DNA from: Pycnococcus provasolii
Lineage: Eukaryota; Chlorophyta; Pseudoscourfieldiophyceae; Pseudoscourfieldiales
Length of the DNA: 64,000 nucleotides
Reading direction: 5' to 3'
NCBI GenBank assembly: GCA_049487715.1
Contig: CP150548.1
Coordinates: 496,001-560,000, forward strand
Made by a program: the position numbers and the translations under genes
In this document: piece by piece, positions 29,501 to 37,675 of the stretch
Numbering within the stretch: position 1 is the first letter of the stretch
How the letters are laid out: every line of letters begins with the position of its first letter
The notes under the pieces: generated by a model
Seen by the model: only the letters and a program-made list of their open reading frames with translations
Told to the model about the DNA's origin: nothing
Databases searched by the model: none

Positions 29501-30902
29501 TGGCGCGCTGGAAGACTATGGTGATATGAACGATGTGAATCACGGCGATTACTCACTGGCTGCGCGGGATGAACTTCTTAAGTTCCACCAGAGGAAGAAG
29601 CAGGGTCAAATGATCTGGTCCGGCAATGTCAAGTACAAGCCGCCATTTAAGCAGTTTGATGCACCGCAAGCCGCCGAGAAACAGCACCACAAGTACGCCG
29701 CATGCTGGGTGATTGGCCCTGAGGTGACTCAGCCGTCGAACGAGGTGGCGCTCAAGGAGACAGCCTACCTCACGGACAAACTTACAAGCATGTCGTCGGA
29801 CGGAACCCCGACGCTGCACATAAAGTCCTATGCGTCGCTGCCTCAGGTCGTTGCCCTTGAGCTTGATAAGGTTTGCGCTCGTAAAGGTGCCGTCTTTGCC
29901 ATCGTCGACAACTGTACAGACAAGAGACCGTCGACGCTTGGTCTTCTGAGTAGCTTCTTGCTGAGCGCACGTAACCAGCAGATGGACCAGATTGAGGGGA
30001 AAGCAGCATGCGTGCCGTTGGACACAACGAGCGCGAAAACAAGGAGCATGCTTATCGTACCACCTACCCCTGATATCCAGCGCAAACTTGGGATAGACTT
30101 CGAGACATCATACGCCGGACTGCTGCCGCTGTGGCCTGGCAACAAGATGAACTCGATCATCAAGGCCCCGAAGATTGTGCTGTTTGCAATTCTCAACAGA
30201 CATGCGTCTGACGCGGCATCAGATTACAACGTGATGGTGGCAGCTCCGAGCAGCGCCGCTGCTGCCGCTGCTCCCATTTCGATGATGCCGCCGCCGCCGC
30301 CGCTCAATAGCCTCGGGCTGACGGAACTTGTTCACATCCCGGAGATGCCTTCGCGGATGGAGACTGACGCGTTCTTGTCGGGCTTGCAGTCCACCGCTCT
30401 CAAGGCGCCGCCGCCACCATCGCACTTGATGAATACGTTGACCACAACAGGGACCATACCGGCTCCGAGAGGGTTTCCTCCCCCGCCACCTCGAAGTACG
30501 GGCGGTCCTCCACCATCATCGGCGGCACCGCCTCCGGCGGGTGGATTTCCACCACCTCCGCCGCGGCAGGGGGAATTCCCGCCGCCGCCTTCTCATCTGC
30601 CACCGCCGGGAGGGTTTCCACCCCCGCCACCTCGTCACACGGGTGGTCCTCCGGCGGGTGGATTTCCTCCACCTCCGCCGCGGCAGGGGGGATTCCCGCC
30701 GCCGCCTTCTCATCTGCCACCGCCGGGTGGGTTTCCACCCCCACCACCTCGACATACGGGCGGTCCTCCGGCGGGTGGATTTCCTCCACCTCCGCCGCGG
30801 CAGGGGGGATTCCCGCCGCCACCTTCTCATCTTCCACAACCTTCACGACGCGGCCGCTCGCCGCCACCAGAAAGGGACCTGAGCCGGTCTCCTCCTCCAT
30901 GA
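26546..30902 (+). CDS. Nuclear protein with Tudor-like domain, RS/RG repeats and Pro-rich tail; reading frame broken
   Basis: Start MARFGEACD. Residues ~90-160 look like a Tudor/chromo-type barrel (QVWRIHYNDGDVEEMNAEDF). The frame then changes at about 27100-27125 into one encoding a long Pro/Ala tract and acidic LESDSDDDKPPAAKRG, returns at about 27610-27650 to the first phase (NDLVQKVRSATGGVG ... SIEHLEGIFQMDNE, a probable helical domain), and at about 28945-28966 moves to a third phase. From 28620 to 29230 it is SPPRGRSPPRGGGGRYS-type RS/RG repeats in 90-base units; unit two has 91 bases, which proves that shift. After that come WSGNVKYKPPFKQFD...IGPEV...LLSSFLLSARNQ (about 29600-30200, SPOC-like at low confidence) and GGFPPPPPRQGG repeats. 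RS and Tudor parts suggest chromatin or splicing. Alternatives are introns or assembly indels. Confidence 0.65.
28620..29235 (+). repeat. 90 bp tandem repeats encoding RS/RG-rich units
   Basis: Units beginning GAGGTGGTGGTGG start at 28836, 28926, 29017 and 29107. The spacing is 90, 91 and 90 bases; the 91-base unit has one extra base in its TATTCCTCC part and carries the frame from one phase to another. Shorter GGTCGCCGCCGCCACGA units precede at 28655-28715. Such arrays also mislead assemblers. Confidence 0.85.
30476..30835 (+). repeat. Tandem repeats encoding GGFPPPPPRQGGFPPPPSHLPPP
   Basis: Roughly 130-base units repeated about 2.5 times at the 3' end of the Tudor/RS gene, encoding a Pro-rich tail with runs of five prolines, typical of SH3/WW/EVH1 or profilin ligands. 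Confidence 0.8.
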
Positions 30903-31057
30903 GCAAGCGAGATGGGAGATCTTCCATCTCAGCCACGTTGTCTTCTAAGTTTTTGCTCATTTTGTAATGGAATGTACTTTACTCGTCCAGCGGTCGTCCA
31001 TTCTTACACCCAACACATACAAAAAGGTCTAGTAGTAAATAGTTGTTCTCGCCTATT

Positions 31058-32899
31058 TCAAGCGCGTGTACTGCGCCGAGGACGCTTCGACGCCGCTTCC
31101 GAGCGCGTCACGCGGCCGTCCCTATTCGTGTCTAGCTCCTCCTCAACAGTTGTCGCGAGGTTCCCGCCTCGCGAGCGCAGCCGACGCAATGCCAGCGGCT
31201 CCTCCTCGACATCTGTCGCCGCCGAGGCTTGCCTACGCGGCTGTGCCGAAGCAGCTGTCGCTGTACTTCCAATTTCAGCCTCTGGTGCCTTGCGCTTCGC
31301 TCGTGTAGGCCTTGCTTCCGTCGCCGGTGGCGGTGACGGAGGAGCCTCGGCTGCTTTCTTGCCGCGAGGTGCACGTGCACGCGGTGCTGGCGGTGGTGGC
31401 GCAGCAGGCTCCCCCTCCTCCTTCTCTGCGGCAGCCGCCGCCGCCGCAGCAGCCGCAGCTGCCGCATCAGCTGCTTTCTTGCCGCGAGGTGCACGTGCAC
31501 GCGGCGCTGGCGGTGGTGGCGCAGCAGGCTCCCCCTCCTCCTTCTCTGCGGCAGCCGCCGCCGCCGCCGCCGCCGCATCAGCTGCTTTCTTGCCGCGAGG
31601 TGCACGTGCACGCGGCGCCGGCGGTAGTGGCGCAGCAGGCTCCTCCTCCTTCTCTGCGGCAGCTGCGGCAGCCGCCGCCGCCGCCGCCGCCGCATCAGCT
31701 GCTTTCTTGCCGCGAGGTGCACGTGCACGCGGCGCCGGCGGTGATGGCGCAGCAGGCTCCTCCTCCTCCTTCTGTGCGGCAGCCGCCGCCGCCGCATCGG
31801 CAGCTTTTTTGCCACGCTGAATACGGGAAACGTCTTCCGTCGGCTGCTTTCTTGCACGAGCACGCGGGGACTGTGTTGCAGGCTCCTCCACAGCCGCTTC
31901 CACCTCAGCCGAGGGAGCTGTGCGCGGTGGTGGCGCCGCCGCCGCCGCCGCCGCAGCAGCAGCAGCAGCTGCCTCCGCCGCCTCAGCGCGTGTTCGTAGC
32001 TCGACGATCTGAGCCTCTAGGCGGCTCTCATTTTGACTCGCCAAAGTGGACGCCTTTTCATGTGCCTTGTTCGCCTTCTCGTGAGCCACGCGCAGCGATG
32101 CGTGCTCAGCCTCCTTTTCCTTGAGTGCACGTTGCACTTCTGCGAGCTTCGACTCTGCCGCCTGATACGAGTTCGTGGCGGCGACCGCGTCTTCGCGCGC
32201 CTTTGCGAGTGCAGGCTCAAGCTCGTCGCGCACGCGTGCCTGCAGTGACTGCAGCGAGTTTGCATCGTCGGCGCCTTGCTGCCTCACCCGCCCCAGTTCG
32301 AGCTCACCTTGCCTCGCCCTAGAGGTGAGACTGGCGATCTCGTTCTCCAGCGCAGGCACACGAGCTGCCAAGCTCCGTGTTTCCTCCGCCCTTCGTTCGG
32401 CCTGATTTGCGCGCACCTCTGCCGCCCGTTTTGCCTCGGTCGCCTCCGCGTGGTTTGCCCTCAACGCCTTGGACGCGGCGCGTTCTTCCGCAAGCTGTGT
32501 TTCGAGCGCGGTGACCGCCTGCTCGAGGCTTTTCGCCTTGTGTTGTAGCTCTTCTTTCTGAGTTTCAGCGGCAGCCATTCGCTTTTCGTGTTCGATACGT
32601 TCACGCACGACGTCCGCCTCCGCTCGTTCCACCGCGTCTTCAATGGCGTTGAATCGCTCTTCGTTTTCGGCGAGCGCGTCGAGTGCCTGGTCTCTTTCCA
32701 TCGCGAGGTTGGCGCACTGCTCTTGCAGTTCCGCGAGGTGCGCCGTGAGCGACTCCGATTCGGCGTGCGAGAGGCGTCCCGCAGTGTGAGAGCCGAAATA
32801 CCCGTTGGAAGCGGCGTGTCCCGTCGTCATCGCCCCACCAGCAGCATTCCCTACACCGCCACTGAACAAGCCGAGTGCGTGCTCCCCCATTACCACCAT
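31058..32899 (-). CDS. Coiled-coil protein with Ala-rich PRARAPRGKK repeats
   Basis: A 613-residue protein. Residues ~45-320 are a long coiled coil (heptads of Ala, Leu, Glu, Arg). A poly-Ala stretch leads into four to five units of about 36-43 residues, each with PRARAPRGKKAADAAAA, a poly-Ala run, EKEEGEPAAP and Pro-rich spacer, at about 355-510. The APRGKK/ARAPRGK cores resemble AT-hook or histone-tail-like basic motifs that could touch DNA (inference). Near the C-terminus DTNRDGRVTRSE matches the 12-residue EF-hand loop exactly, though flanking helices are not convincing. The tail is basic (KRPRRSTRA). A nuclear or chromosomal structural protein is the best guess. The two genes on either side start or end within 160 and 940 bases. 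Confidence 0.75.
   Translation of the reverse strand: MVVMGEHALGLFSGGVGNAAGGAMTTGHAASNGYFGSHTAGRLSHAESESLTAHLAELQEQCANLAMERDQALDALAENEERFNAIEDAVERAEADVVRERIEHEKRMAAAETQKEELQHKAKSLEQAVTALETQLAEERAASKALRANHAEATEAKRAAEVRANQAERRAEETRSLAARVPALENEIASLTSRARQGELELGRVRQQGADDANSLQSLQARVRDELEPALAKAREDAVAATNSYQAAESKLAEVQRALKEKEAEHASLRVAHEKANKAHEKASTLASQNESRLEAQIVELRTRAEAAEAAAAAAAAAAAAAPPPRTAPSAEVEAAVEEPATQSPRARARKQPTEDVSRIQRGKKAADAAAAAAAQKEEEEPAAPSPPAPRARAPRGKKAADAAAAAAAAAAAAAEKEEEPAAPLPPAPRARAPRGKKAADAAAAAAAAAAEKEEGEPAAPPPPAPRARAPRGKKAADAAAAAAAAAAAAAEKEEGEPAAPPPPAPRARAPRGKKAAEAPPSPPPATEARPTRAKRKAPEAEIGSTATAASAQPRRQASAATDVEEEPLALRRLRSRGGNLATTVEEELDTNRDGRVTRSEAASKRPRRSTRA
31345..31810 (-). repeat. Imperfect ~115-130 bp tandem repeats in the coiled-coil gene
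   Basis: Four units share CTTTCTTGCCGCGAGGTGCACGTG-type starts (about 31350, 31470, 31586, 31704), followed by a GGCGGTGGTGGCGCAGCAGGCTC stretch and a GCCGCC run of variable length. Length differences come from poly-Ala codons, so frame is preserved. Confidence 0.85.
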
Positions 32900-33837
32900 C
32901 CGCGAGATTCAGATTGCCCACTCCTCCTCCCGGCGTACGCGCTGCACCATGCGTTGAGAGACGCTTGTACAGAGCTCGCGAAGACATGGGCGTGCGAGCA
33001 ACGACTGATCCACCTGGGAGCAGAGGCACCACCACCAGGAGGAGATGCACCGCCATCAATGCCAGGAGATACCAGCATGGTTGGAACTGCCACAAGACCA
33101 CAAGAACGAAATAAGAGGCAGAGCCAATTCAGAAAGACTGCGAGTGCGAATGGCAATGGCGGGGAAACCACCGCGGCGGCGAACCCAATCGAACCCTAAC
33201 CCGAACCCTAACCTAACCCCTAACCCTAGCGCTCTGTTAGGGTTTCCTTGGGGGGGGGGGGGGGGGCCGAATTCGGTAGACCCCTTTACGTTTGGGGGTT
33301 TACTGGACTGCCATATCTGAATCTGATGCCGCGGAAATGAATATCCTAATCACAGCCTGTCAGCCTCATGTTCCGTTCAAAGGGAATACTTTTCAGGCTT
33401 CAGCACGTCCTACCCTGCGATGTGCCTGCCGTCACCGCCGCCACCACCCTTTTATTCGCCTTCACGCGGTCACGCCTTGGCTCTCCTCCTCGCCTCCTTC
33501 ATTCCTCCCACTCTCCCGACACACCTCACACCTGTAGATTTCGACGAGCTTCTTTCTTCTGAATTCACCCATTATGTGCAATCTGAACAACAAACAAACA
33601 TCTTTCTCCACCTCTCTTTCGGTTTGGTGACAACCTCACCCGTAGCGCACCGTACATGCCGCCAAACGCCACCGAGCAAACCGTCGCCTTTGTGATGGAC
33701 CGTTCTACTTTCAACTACCTGTATCCACAGCTATGTTGGAATCGCTCGCCTTAACCTTAAGTTACACTGTAGTACAGATCTGCAGTACTACATAGGTACT
33801 GTACTGTATTCTTTCCTTTCTATCGTATGAGCAGTTT
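32900..33837. other. Intergenic region with telomere-like tract and G17 run
   Basis: No gene supported. Telomere-like C-strand words occur at about 33186-33230 (GAACCCTAACCCGAACCCTAACC, CCCTAACCCTAG), followed by TTAGGGTTTCC and an uninterrupted run of 17 Gs at 33250-33266. GTAGTAC/GTACTGTAC words are at about 33770-33810 beside the 3' end of the next gene. Confidence 0.5.
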
Positions 33838-35085
33838 TTAAGCGACGATGCCGAATCCTGATCGACTCATCGCGGGCTGCTGGCCGGAACCTACTACGGG
33901 TAAGGACGTCCCCAGGTGGGGAGGTTGGTGCGTGCTGGCGTCGTGCTTCGTCCCCGAAGCCTCGGAGGAAGACTGCAAGATGTGGTCCGCGAACGTGTCC
34001 GCGAATGCCGCACATACACCACGCGCGAACGAAGCGGCCGCAGCGCGGCACGTCGCAAGGGGAACGTAGTCATCGAGCGCCGCATCCATGAGTGGCATCG
34101 AGCCGCTCGCCTCTGCGTGGCGCTGGAGCACGTCGATGAACGCCTGCAGGCCGCCGGCGTGACGCGGGTCCTCCACCGACGCGTCACGGTCCAGTGCATT
34201 GGCGGGCACGTCTAACGCATCAACGTCTGGGTCGTTGTCGTTGTCGTTGTCGTTGTCGTGTGGGGACAAAGCGTCGAGTTCCTCCTCCACGAGTGCCGCG
34301 TCCGCCTCGGCAGTCGCACCGACGTCGTCGCCGTACCACACGTCGTCGTCGTGCGCGAACAGACCGCCTTGCTCGTTCGCCCCCTCGCGGCTCAGCAGAA
34401 GGTCTGGAGAGTCGCCGAACGCGGCGCTCGCACCAACGGCGCTCGCGCCGTCGTCGTCCTGCCACGTGTGGTCGTGCGCAGCTCGCAGCATTCTGTGAAG
34501 TGCCGCGACCGCGTCGTGGCCGTGGTACTCGACGCCGTCGACGCTCTCGCGTCCGAACGACATGGTCAGCAGTTGGTCCACCCACGCGCCGAACGCGTTC
34601 GCCCCGTCGTCGTGCGCGCCATCCTGCGTCGCGTCGTTCGAAGAGATGGTCCCGCAAATCTTGAGTAGCTCGCACGTACCTCTTGCGTGCATGCGCGAGG
34701 CAAACTCGCCGCGAGGCACGCGTCGCTGCAGTTCGCTAGCCGCGGCTGTGAACCTTCTGAGGTCTGCGAGCGTGACGAGTCCGTCGCGGTCGTTGTCCAA
34801 TAGCAGCAGTACTCCCGGGTGGTACAGGTTGCACGCGAGTTCTGGTGGGAATCGCAGGCTTGTAACCTCCGCGAGCACGAGGTGGTCGCGTTGGCTGCTG
34901 TTGCCTCTTTGGTTCGTCTTCCGTTCCGATGCGACGTCGATTTCCTCGAACGCCTCGGCGGCTCCTCCGTGGTTCACGGAGTTCGCGCCGATGTGGTTTG
35001 CCACGGCCGCGGAGGAGGACGAGTATCTGGGCACGAACGAGCCTCGCAGTCGCTCGAACTCCGCGGTGACGAACGCCGACGCCAT
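33838..35085 (-). CDS. EF-hand protein of unknown family
   Basis: A 415-residue protein. One clear EF-hand loop, DNDRDGLVTLAD, lies near residue 95 inside LLLLDNDRDGLVTLADLRRFT, with helices on both sides. Before it is FPPELACNLYHPG. The middle and C-terminus are acidic and Asp/Ala-rich, including DNDNDNDNDPDVDALD coded by a GTTGTC microsatellite, and a DSFFAD-like helical end. A similar single EF hand with a preceding HPGxLLLLD segment is seen in plant calcium-binding EF-hand family proteins. Calcium sensing is likely, the target unknown. Confidence 0.7.
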   Translation of the reverse strand: MASAFVTAEFERLRGSFVPRYSSSSAAVANHIGANSVNHGGAAEAFEEIDVASERKTNQRGNSSQRDHLVLAEVTSLRFPPELACNLYHPGVLLLLDNDRDGLVTLADLRRFTAAASELQRRVPRGEFASRMHARGTCELLKICGTISSNDATQDGAHDDGANAFGAWVDQLLTMSFGRESVDGVEYHGHDAVAALHRMLRAAHDHTWQDDDGASAVGASAAFGDSPDLLLSREGANEQGGLFAHDDDVWYGDDVGATAEADAALVEEELDALSPHDNDNDNDNDPDVDALDVPANALDRDASVEDPRHAGGLQAFIDVLQRHAEASGSMPLMDAALDDYVPLATCRAAAASFARGVCAAFADTFADHILQSSSEASGTKHDASTHQPPHLGTSLPVVGSGQQPAMSRSGFGIVA

Positions 35086-35875
35086 ACCTTAGAACTACAA
35101 TACAAGCTACCAGCACGGCTACCAAGCTAACTAGCACTGTGCAAGTTGCTACGCTAAGGGGAACTGTAACTGTGCTGAGCTTTGAGAGCTCAATTGGGAA
35201 TGGGGGAGGTCGGAAGAAACAGTACTCCAGCGGTCAAAGCAAAGAACCAGAGAGGTTGGGTCCCACAACGTCAACGTCAACTGGTGTCAACGGAGAGGAG
35301 AGGCGAGGAGAGCGGCAACGGCACCAAACTTCCAATTGGGCAAGTCCTTGAAGGTAAAAGCAACCTCTGGGAGTCTTCCTCAACAAGCCTTGAATTCTTC
35401 GGTTTCTTGCATGACCAAGACAGACAACTGCACCTGACAACTGCACCAGACAACAGGACTGACAACTGCACCTGACAAGTGACAACAGGTCCTGACATCC
35501 TGACAACAGGTCACAGATGACAGAGGTAGTTCACACTTCACAGCTTGTAGGGTGGTCAATAATAAATGGCGACAGTAGATAAACTGGAATCTTGAAAAAG
35601 AGCGAGTCATTATTATTGTAACAGGGAAGCAACAGGGCTCCCTAAGGTTAGGTGGACGTCGTACAACTTCAACTTGTTGCGGCAACTTGCCACTTGCAAC
35701 GTGTCTTCGAAGGGCTCCCACTCCCAGGCAGCCAGGTTCGGGCCAGTCCCTTTTGCCAACCCAACAGCTTCGAGCCTGTGTCTGTCTGTGCGAAGCGCGT
35801 GCTTCCAGTAAGTCGGCCGTGTACTGTCCACTCCGGTGCACACATCACCACAGGGACTCCCTTTTGGACTACCTT
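35086..35875. other. Intergenic region with CAACTGCACCTGA repeats
   Basis: No gene supported. At about 35425-35520 short tandem units of GACAACTGCACCTGACAA and GACAACAGGTCCTGACA alternate. A 5' exon of the following gene could lie between 35690 and 35875, where the same frame stays open. Confidence 0.45.
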
Positions 35876-36757
35876 ATGATGATGGGGATGGTGCTCCTCC
35901 GCTTTAAGAAGGTGCTCATGCTCGTGGTGGCCGCTTTTTTCACTTCTCCTTCCCTTTTGGCACAAGCAGGACGCTTCCACAAAGTCGAAGGTTATCTCGA
36001 GCGCGAAAAACCTCAACTCATGTACAAACGACCGAACCCAGCCAGCCACCACATACCGCTGCCTAGCCTCGCGGAGCAATACAGTCGGCCAGGGTGGTTC
36101 AAAGGGGGACTCAACGACAGCCGCGAACAGCGGTACGGAAGTCACGGACAGCCGCACTGGCACCTGCGCAACACAAGACGCGTCGACAGGCACAGGGAGG
36201 AGCTCCTCAACAACAAGGCGCAGCACATACGTATCGCCAAAGCTGGACTCAGCAGCGTCAGCCCATATGGCGCGAGGAACGTGCATCCCATCGACGGGTA
36301 CGTCAAGCCGCTCAGCCAGCGCGAGCCAGCTCGACTTAAGCCGAAGGACGAGGCGAAGTACAACTACATAAAGGGCATGGGAACAACAGTCGACGCCAAC
36401 GGGAAGCGCACTGACTACAACTTTGCGCTCGAACGGTACCAGCACGGAACGCGACAATGGTCCACAAACCCAGACGCGCGAAACTGGGCACGTGCGCAAG
36501 AGAAGCGGGAGCGCGTCGTAAGCGCCGCAGTCGACGATGGCGCCGGGCGTACTGCCTTGCCTAGCATGGAGACACGCGGCGCCGAACGTAACCCGAACCG
36601 CATACGCTTCCTCGACACGACCAAAATGCTCACGGACCACGTGGGAGCAGCGAACGGGCGCACGGAAAGGCAGAGCGCAATGCGCGACTACGTCTTGCCC
36701 AACCGAGGCTTCGCGCAGTGGAAGTACCAGGGTGACCTACAAGACGGCTCTGTTTAA
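35876..36757 (+). CDS. Unrecognised protein with N-terminal signal-like helix
   Basis: A 293-residue protein starting MMMGMVLLRFKKVLMLVVAA; the first ~30 residues resemble a signal peptide or anchor ending near LLAQAG. The rest is soluble, basic and aromatic-rich, with segments such as REKPQLMYKRPNP, YNYIKGMGTTVDANGKRTDYNFA and PNRGFAQWKYQGDLQDG. No family was recognised. The frame is open ~190 bases upstream, so the start is uncertain. It converges with the methyltransferase gene 71 bases away. Confidence 0.6.
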   Translation: MMMGMVLLRFKKVLMLVVAAFFTSPSLLAQAGRFHKVEGYLEREKPQLMYKRPNPASHHIPLPSLAEQYSRPGWFKGGLNDSREQRYGSHGQPHWHLRNTRRVDRHREELLNNKAQHIRIAKAGLSSVSPYGARNVHPIDGYVKPLSQREPARLKPKDEAKYNYIKGMGTTVDANGKRTDYNFALERYQHGTRQWSTNPDARNWARAQEKRERVVSAAVDDGAGRTALPSMETRGAERNPNRIRFLDTTKMLTDHVGAANGRTERQSAMRDYVLPNRGFAQWKYQGDLQDGSV

Positions 36758-36828
36758 AGTCGAACATGTAAAACTAAACGAAGATTCTTTCGCATACGCG
36801 CCGACGCGCGCAGAAGTATGTTACAGCA

Positions 36829-37536
36829 CTAGTCTGCGATGCGATACGCAGCAAGTAGCACCGGTGCGCCCGTGCGATTTGCGTGCTCGATGCGGACGAC
36901 GTGCCACTCGCGAGCGGGTAAGACGAGCCACTCATTGGCGACAGCGTCAAGTTCGCTCTCATCACCTTGCGTTGCCTGCGGGTAAGCAAGAACGCACGCT
37001 ACGCCTCCTCGTTCAATGTGTTCCAGTGACTCGCGTAGTGCCGTGATGGTGCTGTCCGCTCTTGTGTACACGTCGCCACAAGAGCCTGGTAGGTAACCTA
37101 AGTTTGCCGCAACGAGTCGTAAGTGTCGCACACCAGGCTGTCTGAGATAGTCTCTGACGTTCGCGTGGCAGGTTTGCACAATGTGAACGTGCGAAGCAGC
37201 GTCAGGGTCTTCAAGGTCTTCATCCACGCGCGCTTGCGTGGCAGCGACTGCTTCCCTCTGGATGTCCATGGCGAGTACGTGTCCCCTCTCTCCCGTTTGG
37301 CTGTTTGCTCGCGTCACGATACGAGCCATGGCCAATGTGTCATTTCCATTTCCCGCGGTAAGGTCGACTGCGTCGTCGCCTGGTCTTAACACCGCCTCGA
37401 AGAGCGCGTGCGCGGTGTGCGTGAGGCGACGCGCAAACAGCAACCCCGCCAATCCCGCACTTGACCGCACGCGCAAGCGACCACGGCAAGGCAAGCGGGC
37501 ACGACCACGGCACTGCAAGAGAGCACGTCCTGGCAT
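36829..37536 (-). CDS. MnmM/YtqB-like (rRNA methylase PF06962-type) methyltransferase
   Basis: A 235-residue SAM-dependent methyltransferase. The start MPGRALLQCRGRARLPC gives a basic, acid-free presequence suitable for organelle import. Motif I is VDLTAGNGNDTLAMA (about residue 60), the acidic loop after strand 2 is VLAMDIQREAV, and the family-specific NLGYLPGSCGDVYTRADST lies near 150, ending VLLAAYRIAD. Bacterial YtqB/MnmM methylates 5-aminomethyl-2-thiouridine at the wobble position of tRNA. The organellar tRNA role is inference, strengthened a little by MnmG in the same window (55959-58226). Confidence 0.85.
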   Translation of the reverse strand: MPGRALLQCRGRARLPCRGRLRVRSSAGLAGLLFARRLTHTAHALFEAVLRPGDDAVDLTAGNGNDTLAMARIVTRANSQTGERGHVLAMDIQREAVAATQARVDEDLEDPDAASHVHIVQTCHANVRDYLRQPGVRHLRLVAANLGYLPGSCGDVYTRADSTITALRESLEHIERGGVACVLAYPQATQGDESELDAVANEWLVLPAREWHVVRIEHANRTGAPVLLAAYRIAD

Positions 37537-37675
37537 CGCAGGGAGGGAATCAATCCACGTGGCGAAAAAATAAAAAATTGGGGCGGGGGAAAAATGATGA
37601 AGGATGGCGAAAAACGGGATGATGACCAAGCAAGCAATTCAATTAGGCGATATGTAGTTAAAATTACTTTGAGTT

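Noticed and set aside
30400-30960. Minus-strand 186-codon frame with repeats of EEIHPPEDRPYVE type
   Set aside because: Complement of the Pro-rich repeats of the plus-strand gene; no independent evidence.
31312-32124. Plus-strand 270-codon Pro/Gln/His-rich frame
   Set aside because: Antisense of the repeat array in the minus-strand coiled-coil gene.
33250-33266. Uninterrupted G17 run as an origin or quadruplex
   Set aside because: Could form a quadruplex but may be an assembly homopolymer; no supporting structure nearby.
35425-35520. CRISPR-like spacing in CAACTGCACCTGA repeats
   Set aside because: Units are short, overlapping and variable, with no constant repeat-spacer rhythm, and the DNA is eukaryotic.
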